Below the pieces are notes generated by a model. It worked only from the letters and a program-made list of their open reading frames with translations. It had not been told where the DNA came from and did no database searches. This document shows, in pieces, positions 1 to 15,918 of a stretch of DNA of 64,000 bases. A program made the position numbers and the translations under genes. Source of the stretch: Ramazzottius varieornatus (taxonomy: Eukaryota; Tardigrada; Eutardigrada; Parachela; Ramazzottiidae); assembly GCA_001949185.1 (NCBI GenBank), contig BDGG01000004.1, positions 1,172,278 to 1,236,277 on the forward strand, in the 5' to 3' direction. Each line of letters opens with the position of its first letter. Position 1 is the first letter of the stretch.

Positions 1-62
1 ACTAATTAATGTTGTTTCTAACTTCCTGCTGAATTAATATTAACGAATTTCTGTTTGTGCAG

Positions 63-658
63 TTCACGGTGGGAGATCGCAAAGCGCAGAAGTACCTGTT
101 GGGTGGCTTTGAACACCTAGTTGGGGAAGCTTTCGCTCCGCTTCTGTTGCCCAAGAGCATGAAGATTCTCAAGGAGTTCTACGACCAAGACATCCTCGAG
201 GAAGAAGCCATCTTGGAGTGGTATGATAAGGTGAGATCTGAATGTCGAAGCTCCGCTCTGACCGCTCTACCTAATTGTCGTTTCTCCGCGAAAAAAGCCA
301 AATACAAAGGTGTAGAATTGATGGAGGATTTTGCGTTTTGCAGCCGCGCAAGACTTTCGTAAAGCTATCCATCGCCGAGGATATCCGCAAAAAGGTGGAG
401 CCATTCGCCAAATGGCTGCGAGAGGCCGAGGAAGAATCATCTGAGGATGAGGAAGATGAAAGTGAAGAGGAAGTTGTCGAGCAAAAGTCGATCAAGAAGG
501 GAGCTGGCGATGCTGGGAAAGCTGGTAAAATGGTCAACGGAAACGCTGCAAAGGTGGTTGGTAAGGCGCAAACCAATGGAGGAACCAACGGGAAGGCCGG
601 CGCTGCCACGCCTCCGACGGAAGATGACGCAGAGGAAGTGGACATTGACGCTATCTAG
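63..658 (+). CDS. EIF5: eIF5 translation initiation factor, C-terminal part (5' end outside window)
   Basis: Two exons are visible, 63-230 and 345-658. The first is preceded by an acceptor (TGTGCAG) and the second ends in TAG. They join in phase 0. The protein is the C-terminal W2 (MIF4G-like) HEAT domain of eIF5, with the AA-box style stretches EEEAILEWYDK and EPFAKWLREAEEE. A long acidic and then Lys/Gly-rich linker follows, and the protein finishes in EEVDIDAI, close to the DIDIDAI end of animal eIF5. In the family this domain binds eIF2-beta, eIF1 and eIF3 during start-codon selection, and the N-terminal domain is the GTPase activator for eIF2. The N-terminal GAP domain and zinc ribbon would lie to the left of the window. 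The acidic linker between the W2 domain and the terminal motif is longer than I expect for vertebrate eIF5. The identification is firm. Confidence 0.93.
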
Positions 659-1881
659 ATTTCACGCTGATGTAAAATACGGTTTGTGGTATACAGTTCT
701 GGCAAATTCTTTCGCTTCGCGTAGATTCAGGGTTTTGGAAATCAGGCACTGTGCGAAATTCTGTGTAATCTTTTACGTTTACTGCAAAAGTGCTCTGCCA
801 CATATTATTTGGTTTCGTTGTCTTAATATATGGTGGGAGTTTAAACGCTGAAAATTTATCCTGGTAGTAGCGGTAGGGAGTTTCATGTGAAAGGCGGGCG
901 GACGAAGCGTCCCATTTCCGTCTCCTTGAATTCTTGAACTCGATCTTCCGTTACGCATATCTTGTGCAACGTCGTATCAATATTAACTCCTGCTGTTTGG
1001 TAGTTAATAATTCATAGACTTCGAGATGGCACTACTCGTGTACCTGCATTCGCGAACCTGACTTTCTGGTCCCACGCTGAGGTACCGTTCTGGTTTAACT
1101 CACTGTGTAATAATGGCAAGATCTTGCCCGAAAGGCTCTGAAAGAATGTCATACAGTCCTACCTGTGAGATGTGACAATTGCTTCTTCTGCATCCGAACA
1201 GCGTTTTTGGACGAGACTGCTGGCCATCCACTGCGCAGCACGATCAGCTGATCGACGTCCGGTTGTCTTTTGACTTGCTCAAGTAATCAAGCGTGTGTCT
1301 GATCAGCTGATCGATCTCATGCGAACAGCATGGCGAGCAAATCCGTGCACACATGAACCGTCCGGAACTGATTTCGGGCGTTTGAACTGTCACATCTCAC
1401 AGGTAGGACTGCAGTATGTTACTGCTGGCTGTGTAAATTTTACGATACTGCTAAAAATTCAGACACCAGGATAAGAAGATCGAAACCGGACGTGCAGGAT
1501 CCAGCCAGCTCTTAATATCATGCACAAGTACATTGAACCACAGCAAGCACAGTAAAATATTCACGGACACTTCGAGGAGACGAATCTTGGTAAAGAACTA
1601 AGACGATAAAACCTACGTGCACTCGTTTAGTTTTCCCGTAAGTTAAGCAAAGTCGCAAAATATATACAATGCAACCATCTGGACCGAGATTCGTCAAAGC
1701 TGAATGTGTGTTTCTTTGGTTTGAAACGGATGGGAGAAACCTGCAAAGAACAAAGCTGAGTCAAACTTCCAGCCTTCGTCCACTCAACTGCTGCGCTCCC
1801 GTCGCTCTGAAGATAGGCTAGTTAGGTCACTGCTTACGCTGGAATGCACAGAACCGGAGAACAGGTTGAAGAACAGACGAA
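659..1881. other. Spacer between eIF5 and calcineurin B
   Basis: This holds the eIF5 3' UTR, one inverted-repeat element (1150-1418) and the 3' flank of the minus-strand calcineurin B gene. I see no protein-coding exon or RNA gene in it. Confidence 0.5.
1150..1418. mobile_element. Non-autonomous inverted-repeat element (MITE-like)
   Basis: The left end (1150-1177) contains TCCTACCTGTGAGATGTGAC. The right end (1388-1418) is its reverse complement over 21 exact bases and continues as a near match to CATAC, with a 3-base insertion. The roughly 210-bp interior has no ORF but carries two copies of the palindrome GATCAGCTGATC (around 1242 and 1301). Outer ends read CATACAG...GTATG, compatible with a TA target. 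This is the layout of a MITE. A long RNA hairpin is an alternative reading. No transposase is present. Confidence 0.6.
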
Positions 1882-2394
1882 CTAGACGTCGACAACCATC
1901 TTCTTATGCACATCAGTGTGACCAACTACGGTGCAAAACTCTTCGAAGGAAATCTTTCCATCTTCGTCTTTGTCTGCATACATGATGGTCTTGTCCACAA
2001 TTTGTTGCAGCTGAGAATCTTTCAGGTTGTTACCCACCATCATCTTTAAGACCTGGAACAGTTCTCCGTTGGCAATGTAGCCATCCCGATCGATATCATA
2101 GATGGAGAACGCGAATTTCAGCTTGGATTCTTTGTCGCCCTTGACGCTAAACTGCGATACGCCCTGGATGAACTCTTTGAAATCCACCTCGCCATTTCCA
2201 TCCGAGTCGAATATGTCTATGACACGTTGTACCAGAGGATTCTGTTGCAGTTCGGGCAGTGACATAAACTCGTCGATGCTCAGTGCTCCCGAGTTGTCCA
2301 AATCGAGTTTCTTGAAGCGCTTCCCGAGTCGCCTGATCTCATCAGCGTCGAACGTGGAGCACATCTCTAGTTGCAGTGAAGCCTCGTTACCCAT
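1882..2394 (-). CDS. PPP3R1: Calcineurin subunit B (regulatory, EF-hand)
   Basis: This is a complete 170-residue protein in one uninterrupted exon. It starts MGNEAS, with a myristoylation glycine at position 2, and ends HKKMVVDV as in animal calcineurin B. Four EF hands are visible, with calcium loops beginning [27 protein letters not shown] and DKDEDGKIS; position-1, -3 and -5 acidic or Asn residues and the loop glycines are intact. The linker and helix around [12 protein letters not shown], which contacts the catalytic A subunit, are conserved. The protein acts in the cytosol as the calcium sensor of the calcineurin phosphatase, upstream of NFAT-type targets. It is unusual here in having no intron, while most neighbours have many. 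The stretch just upstream on the minus strand could hold a 5' UTR intron that I cannot see. Identification is near certain. Confidence 0.96.
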   Translation of the reverse strand: MGNEASLQLEMCSTFDADEIRRLGKRFKKLDLDNSGALSIDEFMSLPELQQNPLVQRVIDIFDSDGNGEVDFKEFIQGVSQFSVKGDKESKLKFAFSIYDIDRDGYIANGELFQVLKMMVGNNLKDSQLQQIVDKTIMYADKDEDGKISFEEFCTVVGHTDVHKKMVVDV

Positions 2395-2703
2395 CTTGAA
2401 CGGTTTGAGGAAGGTCCACTCGAAATCAGGAAACCTGTGGAGGAACGAGCAGGGGAAGAGACGGGAAGAGAACGAAGAAAAGCAAAAACTGAGAACAGTT
2501 TGCGAAAGGGAAATATGAAATCAAACAAAAACACTGGTGAGCTGCTGTACTTCGCCGACCGAAATTGATTGGCTTGAATGCTGCTCGACCATTACGATTG
2601 ATTGATCGTTCGACACTACAGTGAGTTTGCGCCAGGCGAAGTACTGCAGCTCGTCAGTGAACAAGAATCGCAAAATGAGTAGCTGCGGCCCATTTCCAGT
2701 ACA

Positions 2704-2910
2704 TACAGTGTGGGCAATTAAGTTACTCTAAAAGGGGGAGGGCTAAAATCGAGTTTTCGACAAGTGACGTAGAAACTCCGGCTCGAAGTAATCAGCAGAT
2801 CAAGCGGCAGTTCACGTCTCTGGATTGCAGCTTGATCAGCTGTTTGCTTTCTGCGTCACGTCGATTTCGGCCTTGCCCCCTCTTAGAATACCTTATTTGC
2901 CTACACTGTA
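2704..2910. mobile_element. Tc1/mariner-type MITE
   Basis: The element opens TACAGTGTGGGCAATTAAG and closes with the imperfect inverse, CTTATTTGCCTACACTGTA. About 40 bases at each end pair as inverted repeats, including GGGGGAGGGC against GCCTTGCCCCC. The ends fit the Tc1/mariner pattern, with a TA dinucleotide at the outer boundary and CAGT just inside. Its length of about 207 bp and lack of an ORF make it non-autonomous. The inner arms also pair (GATCAAGCGGC / GCAGCTTGATC). Confidence 0.72.
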
Positions 2911-3053
2911 CTATCATTTTGGCTTCCGAAGTACAGTAACTTTTTTGACGTGAAGTTGCTGAGAATATCAAGGGGCACCGCTTGGTAAGTCTGCCGTTCC
3001 TCGCCGTGGCTCAAAGACTCAAAACACTGTTCACCCTTTTGGGAAAATATTAG

Positions 3054-3453
3054 AGCCCTGCAACATGCAGCACGTTCCGCACTGTACTGCACTGCATTTT
3101 ACTGCAGTGCAGTTGCAGTCGCCGAAATGGTAAGAAAATACAGTTGCAGTGTACTTGCAGTTTTGACAAAGTGAGCACCGTTCATCCCAGTATACTGTTG
3201 TGGGCTAGGAAACAGTAGTAAAATCGGCTTTTTTTCCATTTTCCGGCCGGATTCTACCGTTTTTCGGTTGGATATCCGTGAAAAAACGACGTGTACGTTG
3301 TGTTTGACATGCATTTCCATTGGTGGGCAGAAGCTCTTAATTTTCAAATGCAACGCAGTACAGTTTGGAAAACAGCACAGAATTGCAGATGCAGTTTCCG
3401 AAAACCGGATGCAGTGCAGTAGCAGCACTGGTTTCAGCTACTGCTGCAGGGCT
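3054..3453. repeat. TGCAGTGCAG-rich inverted-repeat block
   Basis: The left border AGCCCTGCA (3054-3062) is matched in inverse by TGCAGGGCT (3445-3453). Just inside are GTACTGCACTGCAT on the left and ATGCAGTGCAGTAGC on the right. Short TGCAGT units recur throughout. It looks like a degraded, non-coding transposon of about 400 bp whose class I cannot assign. Confidence 0.45.
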
Positions 3454-3526
3454 GTAGAAGATATCCTCGTCAATTTAAGGGGTATCTGCAACACGAAACG
3501 TCCCCGTATGGGGGTCTGACCGTAAA

Positions 3527-4135
3527 CGCACGGGGATGTGAAGATGGGATGAGCGCGATTAGGTTCGGTGTGGTATTTTCCGATTCGGTGAACTCTCACA
3601 CCGAATCGAAAATTCCAGTATGAAGTCCACATCGATATTTTTGATTTGGTGCAAATTGCTGCACCGAAATTTCGATTCATTACACCAAATCAAACCGAAG
3701 AATCGGTAAACTGAAAAATACAAAGTTTCTCTTATCAACGGAGAAGACCAGGTAAAACTGGCGCAAAACGGGGCGAGCCGCAAGCGTGCAACGCTCGGCG
3801 TGTCTTGGGATGTTGGGAGGTTTTTCTCCACCGGATGGCTGTCTATCAAGCTAGCAGAGATACAATCTGTAACCCGAAAACTTTCTCGGGATCGCTCAGA
3901 AATCGGTCAAGCTCTCATCTTTCTGGGCCTTTCGGTATGTTTCAGTTTACCGAAAACTTTCGATTTGGTATCGGTTTGGTGCGAACGCACATCGAAATCG
4001 GTTTTTCGGTGTGAGACTCACATCGATAGTTTCGTTTTGGGGGATTTCTCATACCAAATCGATAAGTTCGATTTAGTTTCGGTAAATTTCGGTAAATCAC
4101 ATTTATCCCATTTCTACGGGGATGCATCCTGATTC
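3527..4135. repeat. Region of scattered TTCGGT/ACCGAA inverted repeats
   Basis: Many short, partly complementary units (GATTCGGTG, CACCGAATCG, ATCGAAATCGG, TTTCGGTAAA) occur on both strands. The ends are loosely inverse to each other, with GGGGATGTGAAGATGGGAT at the left and ATCCCATTTCTACGGGGATG at the right. The likely reading is a decayed foldback element. The borders are approximate. Confidence 0.35.
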
Positions 4136-4871
4136 TGTATGACGTCATTGACGTCAAGGTTTTTTCAGCTAAAAATTCGGACCCCTCGAGATTTTCGGAT
4201 GGCAGCTGCCTGACCACTGGTCAGACGGTCAATTTAGCTTCACAACAGCATTCCTCGATGTTTGTTACATCAGACTACGTTGCTAGTTTAGCTTTGCCCC
4301 GGGGGTTCCAAAACTGAAAACTCGTTTCCTGAGCAATTTGGTCGGAGGTCGATTGTACTGGGAATGGGCCGCAGCTACCCAAGTATCGATCAGCTGATCG
4401 CGTAATTACCGTTCGGTTTTGCTTAACAGGAGAGCCTGCTTTCAAGTATCCAGCAACAGAATTCAGCAAGCGGTGCGGTAGTGGGAAGTTGTGTCCTGCA
4501 CCATGACATCAGTCACATCACCCATATGTGACATGTCACGTAACCAGCCGGACAGAATTTATGGCGACGGAAGCTTCTTTCAAATTTCAGCTGTTTCTTC
4601 AAGTTCTTTACCTTCTTTTTTATCGTCTCAAGTGCGTTTAGCTCATCCATGAGCTTTTCGACCCTTGCGCTGAAGGTTGGGGTAGCTCTTTCGCGATGCG
4701 GCTAGTGAACACTGAGGGCTGAACTTCATCTTACGGGACCGCCTTGGGAGGCTGAAGGAACAAGAAAAAACATCTTCGGTGGTTGGCTAACCTCTGACCT
4801 ACTCCGCTCCAACCGTGCTCGACCGCAGCTCGAATAACGCAAAACTGAGTGGACAGAAATCTGACGGAAGA

Positions 4872-10078
<5,207 letters not shown>

Positions 10079-10658
10079 TTTTGAGAGGTTTTGTTTTGAA
10101 TCTCATTCCTGCTCTCTAATGATCGACTAATGTAAAGTCAATGGCATTAGTCAACACACGTCGCTTGTGATCTCATTGAGGAACTTTTGTCAAGGTGAGG
10201 GGAATGTCGAAGACGTATGGTTTAATGTCAGCAGAGAACCATAGCTAGTATGCAATTGGCCGTAGATTGTATTTCATCGCACCTTAATGTAGTTCCTTAC
10301 TTTCTTACTGCAGAATGTTATTGAATTTTTTACTTTTCAGTTATTACCGTGGCTGCAGATAGAGCCGTCGTGTTGTGTGTTTATCGCGGAAGCTGTATTT
10401 ACAGGTAATCTAGCCAGATCAGTCTTCGTAGGGATTTTGGGTGCTAGAAAAGAGATTAAGACTGCGAAACAGAAGTGTGTCAGAGCAGGAAAAACGTTCA
10501 TTCCTTTTTAGCCATCATACATGGCCGAACATGGAATGTGTTTATGAGGAGAGTTTATTTGATAGAGGCCTACATCGTTTGACTAAATTGCCCAGTTGTG
10601 GTCTCCCGTTTCCTTGGTGCGTGTCACACGAATGTTGGTCTGTAAGTTAGAACTGTGG
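10079..10658. other. Convergent 3' flanks of RECQL5 and ADAMTSL
   Basis: The two genes end facing each other about 580 bp apart. The interval presumably carries both 3' UTRs. No other gene or structured element is evident. Confidence 0.5.
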
Positions 10659-13600
10659 CTAGTGGATCTTGCAGGTTTGACAGCATCGAAGGCGGTAGGC
10701 TTTTTGTCGGCACAGCTTGAGCGAGTTGGCGTAACTGCAATACTTGAAGTGATCCTTGCATTCGGGTTCTACGAAGCGAAGGAGAATTCTATACAAGTTC
10801 ACTTCTTACCGAAGAAGGTCATTTAAGTCATGTTAGTTTTCCACAGCACATACCAGCAAGACACTCTGCAGTCTTTGGACAGGTCTCTGTCACCGAAGGT
10901 CGCTCTATACTACGGCACATATTGCCTGCAGGTCGCGTACTTCCGAACCAGACACATTTTAGGAGGCGGCTTCTTATTCCCCCGTGTCCGCATGTCGTCG
11001 TGCACTGTAGAGAATAAGGCCGTTATTTGACGGCTAAACTGGATTATTGTGAGCCAGAGTTTGTTCAAGAGCTTACCTGGGACCAGGGACCCGTAGTCCA
11101 TACTGCTTTGCATTTGTAGTTTATACAATCTCGCCCATCTCGAGGACGAGCCAGTCCAGCCGATGTACATTGGTCGTCGGCTATCGAAGAGCCGTTCAAG
11201 AAGGCACAAGTTACTTGTCGGCGTTGGACAGCGGTGTCCAACCCGAAACACTCTGAATTTTCGCACTAGAAAGACGATACGATACTAGTCGATGAATACG
11301 GCCAGTACGAAGTTTCGATAAAGGTCAGCGGAGCAATCTTACATTTTGCCAAGAAGTGGTCCTCCATTGCGGACACTCCACAGAACCGCAAGGCTGCGTT
11401 GTCGATGGTGGACGAAGCCCTGCTTCGAGGCAGAAAGTATGTGGGACCGTTTGCTTCTCCCTTCCGTCCACTCCAGCTTGGCATTCCACTTCTCGCACCT
11501 GCAACACAACAGACATCCAACGTCACAGCAGGTAATAGGACATGCTGTGATACTATAATGTATGGAGGAGATCCAGGGGAATCTCGCTATGCGTACCTGT
11601 AAACCTGACCCTCCGCAACTCTTGGAACACATGGACCAGTTTCCCGTCAACCAGCCAACTCTGACGGTCAATGGCTCAGGTGAAACGTCCTTCAAGTTAA
11701 CGTTGAGAATTAACTCAGTGCCACCACCAACTTCATTGCTCGCCCAGTTTTGGTCAGGGAAGTCGTTTCCGTCCGTCAAAGGCAGGCCAAACAGCTGCAG
11801 TATTCTCGCCAATATAGCCTGCCTTCCAGACTGAAAATCCTTGTCTTCGGCTTCTGTTGGCAGTCTTGTAGTACTAAAGATATCAAAATCTACTCCGGGA
11901 CCAACCATATTTGGTTGTTCGAGACTGTTCGTCAGTTCGGTGTATCGACCATACGCCGAATCCGAAACCGCCTCCGTGACCGGAAGGTATTCACTATCGA
12001 CGACTGAGTTGGACGACAAAGGTGGCAACGTGGTCTTCTGGGAAACTGTCTGTAAGATCCTTAGAGCGTCGGTTGAGTTAGCATAGAATCGCTGGATGTG
12101 GGAGCCGGTATTCGTCATGAAGAGAGGACGACTGGTGTTTCGGAGAGCCGGTGTCTCGTGGTCGTGGTTATTGGAGGAGTGAGCACGATCGAAGTCGCTG
12201 CGTGGCAGCACCGTCAAGTGGATGCTCTCACGGACACGTCCAGCGATACAGGTATAAGTTCCCGAGTCGCTGTTTCGTAAAGAGCGAATCTTGACTGCTC
12301 CCAGGTTGGACATCTTGATGTGAGCTTTCAGGCTTTTGGAGTAGGACAGGATGCGTCCGTCTTTCAGCCATTTGACCGTTGGCCGTGGCATCCCGGGCGT
12401 TACTGTTATCGGACACTTCAGCCGCAGATCTGTACCTTCGTACAGCACAGCCGAGCCTCCAACCTGCAAATATCCTTACCAGTTCAATAAATTCGCTTTC
12501 GTCTGATTTGGTTTAATGATGAGCTGTACCTTGATTTTGTTGGCCTTTCCTTTGTTACGCCCAGTTTGTCGATCCAGGCTCAAAGTCACAGGTTGCGCCA
12601 GCCCATCCAGAGCTTGTTTCCTGTCCAGCTCCTTCTGCCCAGCGACAGCGGTACTTGGAGCGCAAGCCACTTTGTTGCTGCAAGATTTAAGAGCACTTAA
12701 TTTTGGTTTGGAGCAGATCTGGTCGGCCTCGTCCATAGGAACGTATCGATCTTGTCCGGAAGCCATCCGTTGGCTACAGACCAGCGTCCGTTGCATGATG
12801 CCTTTGCCACAGGTCTTGGAGCAGGCACTCCAGGGACCGGCTTCCCACTTGGCTGGACAGTCCAGCGGGTTACAGGGAACTTGCGACCGGGGAGGCGGAT
12901 AAGGACATGAGTCCATTGGCATGGTCAGCACGTCGTTGGCACTGCTACCGAACTCTTGCACGCACTGGACCGTTCGTTCTTGTGTCCCACCACCACAGCT
13001 CTGGGAGCATGGAGAGAAGTCCGAGATGTTCCAACGCGGCGGACAGGGCACCTCGTTACATTTCTGCTTCAACTCGGGAGGCTTTCGACTGTTCTGGCAC
13101 AGATCCTCGTCCACCTGCGATACAAAAAACAAATAACAATAAGTAAATAAAACCAACGGGAACTGAGCAAACATGCCCCACAACCATTTTTCCAAGTGAC
13201 CCAGGTTTTCATTGTTATTGCCTAAAACAGCGCGTCACTTAGAAAATTAGCTTGTCAAAATTGTCTGTAAGGTCCCAGATAAAAAAAATGTATAATATGG
13301 AAATTCAAAAGAAATAGTTTCCCATCTTTCGTACCGGTGACTGATCATGGTCGCGGAAACACTGTATCATGGCATAGCGATGTCCACCCAAGCAAGACTT
13401 GGAACATGGGCTGTATCCCGCGTAGTGCCAAGAGTAAGTCACTTCGACCGCCTCCGAAAAAGTGCTGCTGACCTCCGGCTTGGTTCCACGTTCCTCAGGA
13501 AGGTTCTCAGAGGTTGCTTCGTTGAAAGAAGTCGCGTTGCAGGCATGTCGCGTGCAGGGTTCCTTCTCAAGCGGCTTGGTATCCGAACACTCACTGTCCG

Positions 13601-15918
13601 GCAACTGGACCAGTTTGTTAGAGAACTTGATATATAGCTTACACTCCACACTTCTCTGCCGAAACCCATGTCCACAAGAAGCAGAACAAGGACTCCATGC
13701 ACCAACGGAAAACATCGGTGTTTCTTCATACTTCATGGCGGCTTCGTCAATCTGGCCGGTATTCACGCCCCATTTGCCGTAGTCTATATCAAGGGAAGCC
13801 ACCAAAGGTAAGGCTTGTTCTGAGTGTGGACCGTCTAACAGCCAGTCGTTGTTCGTTGCTGTTGGATCGTCGCGTTCCGGGCACTTTTTGGAGTCTTGAC
13901 AGATTTTACGATCCGTCGGCTTGTCGGCCACGCTGCACAACGTAGGGTTGTCGTAGCCTTTGTGATCAAGGCACTTGACGGTCCGCACCTGCGTGCCATG
14001 TCCACAGGTGGCCGAGCAGGTCGACCATGACGAAGTCTGCCATTGTGGACACGGGAAGTTGTGGCAGGTGCGTTGGGTGACAGGCTGCGTTTCTGTTCGG
14101 CAGAGAAAGTCACTGACGGCTTGACGCGTACCGTTGGACATGACTTGTAGGCAGGAGACCCGACGGGCTTGCTGGCCTCCACCGCATTGTCGGGTACAGG
14201 GACCCCAACCGTCGCTGCTCCACTGGTATAGTCCTCTGTGGTTCTTCGTCGTTCCCGAACTGTGGCATGAGTGCTTGTTGCATTCCCGCAGTTGGGTAGC
14301 GGGGCGCGAGTCGTTGTCGCACAGAGCTTCGTCCACAGGAAGACTGGTCTTTACTCCGACGCATACCGCTCTGCTACTCTGATAACCTAAAGAAAATTCC
14401 TAATCAAATACACAGTATTATAGTACGGGTTCAATAACTTAACAAAAAATCGAAACTATTAATAATATAGCAGGATGAGTTCTGAGCAAAATAGCTCGTG
14501 GAAAATTATCCAGATAAAAAAGGTGGTCATCCGAAAACAAGAACTTTAGTGATCAATCTTGAAAATACATCGTATTCTGTACACTCATGAGCATTAATAG
14601 TCATGTTTCGGCTCCGAATAGAAGTTTCTGTGCAGAAACCGTTTCGCGGTTTGCTCACTTCCGGCACAGAATATTAGCATAAAGGGATATTAGGCCGCGC
14701 GAGTTCAGCAGGGCATCGGAATTCGCGGGGCCTGTCATTTAGTCCTTTACTGGATAAAGCCCGGACTTCTTTCGCTTTTTCTGGCAATAGTTTCGGGAAG
14801 AAAATTATCTCTTCCTAACTTCAATGCTAGTTTCGGTCGAAAACATGATGGATTTCGAGAAGGAACGAGAGCGGAAGTCAAGTGGCGCAATGTGGGAGAG
14901 GCGTGTAGCTCGGATCACTCGACGCGCCAAGTCCAATTCGCTGATTGGTCTGATCACGCTCCACTCCACCAAAATTTCAAATTTCGACCAAAGTGGTCAA
15001 TAGTACAATCAACTCAGTTTGCACAGAATTTCAAATCCTGTGCAGCGATATTAGGCAAAACATAAGCCGTGGATAACTGCACAGCATAAAACCTATACTT
15101 ATGCTGTGCAAGCCGAAAACGTGACTTACGAAACAGGTCCAATAGATTGTTAGCACACTGAAAAAATATTTTTTGTTCTGTCTACGTACCTCCTCCACAA
15201 GGACGGCTGCAGTCGGAGAACGTGCCATCCTGCCATTTGTACTGCTTGGCTTGTCCGCAAAGGCTGCCATCTCCTCCGCATACCCCGCAAGCATCGAGGC
15301 TTTGTTTTGATCCCAAAACCAAATCACATCCCACAGGCTAAAAAAACAACAAGTACGTATCAATCAGACTCCGAAGCGAGTTCACTGAATCGCTGTGCAT
15401 CATTTATCTATAAGTTTTACCGTGCACACTCCATTGACGCACATATCGAGGGACCCATTCCGACACCGAGTACCATCGAGCACCTTGGGCGCCAGTTGTC
15501 GGTAAAAGCTGCCGTCCTCGACGGTACATGTCAAGGCACAAGGGTTCTTGGCCTGGAGGTAAGGTCGCCAGTTATACAGCTGTCCCTTGAAGGGAATGGG
15601 ATTGTAGGCACGACACTGCTGCAGCCGGAAGTCTAGCTTTTTATCCTGTTCTGTGCATGGCTGTATGTTGCAAAGTTTGTAGCGAACGGAAGGTCCTTCC
15701 TTTTGACATGTTTCCTTGTCCTTCTCGGGACAGATCCGTTGCTGAAAGGCAGCTCCGCCATCGCACGTGCGGGAACACTCGCTCCATTCACTCCATTCAC
15801 TCCATTCACCATCCGAGTCATTCCCATTATCCAGCCAGGTATCGGTGGACGGGGCGGACGTTAGTCGTTTGTCCAGAGTAGAAGGACTGGCGAAAATCAT
15901 AGCTTGCGCAACTGACAC
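10659..15918 (-). CDS. ADAMTS-like secreted matrix protein (ADAMTSL1/3 type; 5' end not found)
   Basis: Nine exons join in phase: 15918-15421, 15337-15190, 14386-13335, 13114-12530, 12463-11597, 11498-11343, 11265-11077, 11004-10854, 10768-10659, giving 1,251 residues without the N-terminus. Order: a TSP1 repeat with the tandem WSEWSEWSEC, an ADAMTS cysteine-rich module (CRAYNPIPF..., CVNGVC, PVGCDLVLGS, CGVCGGDG), seven more TSP1 repeats (such as CSRPCGGG, CTRQCGGG, CSATCGHG, CSKTCGKG), one I-set Ig domain (KWLKDGR...DSGTYTC), a Ser/Thr-rich linker, three more TSP1 repeats, and a C-terminal PLAC domain with paired Cys (RLRCCQTCKIH, then stop). Such proteins lack protease activity and organise extracellular matrix. 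The ADAMTS spacer domain is missing: the cysteine-rich module runs straight into TSP1-2 within one exon. Vertebrate ADAMTSL1/3 have three Ig domains, not one. The signal-peptide exon upstream of 15918 was not identified. An alternative first acceptor lies at 15911. Confidence 0.9.

Larger units (their letters stand above)
2395..4871. other. Repeat-rich spacer between calcineurin B and RECQL5
   Basis: This holds the 5' flanks of two divergently oriented genes. Within it are a Tc1/mariner-like MITE (2704-2910), a TGCAGTGCAG-rich inverted-repeat block (3054-3453), a block of scattered TTCGGT/ACCGAA inverted repeats (3527-4135), and a further CGATCAGCTGATCG palindrome at 4387-4400. Open frames here are short and lack codon bias or splice structure, so I call no gene. 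Confidence 0.5.

Noticed and set aside
271-645. Long minus-strand Ser-rich frame opposite eIF5
   Set aside because: It is the antisense shadow of the acidic eIF5 linker (GAA/GAG codons read as Ser/Ser-type codons).
12516-13146. Plus-strand frames across the ADAMTSL exons
   Set aside because: Shadows of Cys- and Trp-rich TSP1 coding sequence on the other strand.
15780-15812. Short tandem repeat CTCCATTCA
   Set aside because: It is coding, giving the tandem WSE residues of the first TSP1 repeat, which are normal mannosylation-type WxxW motifs.
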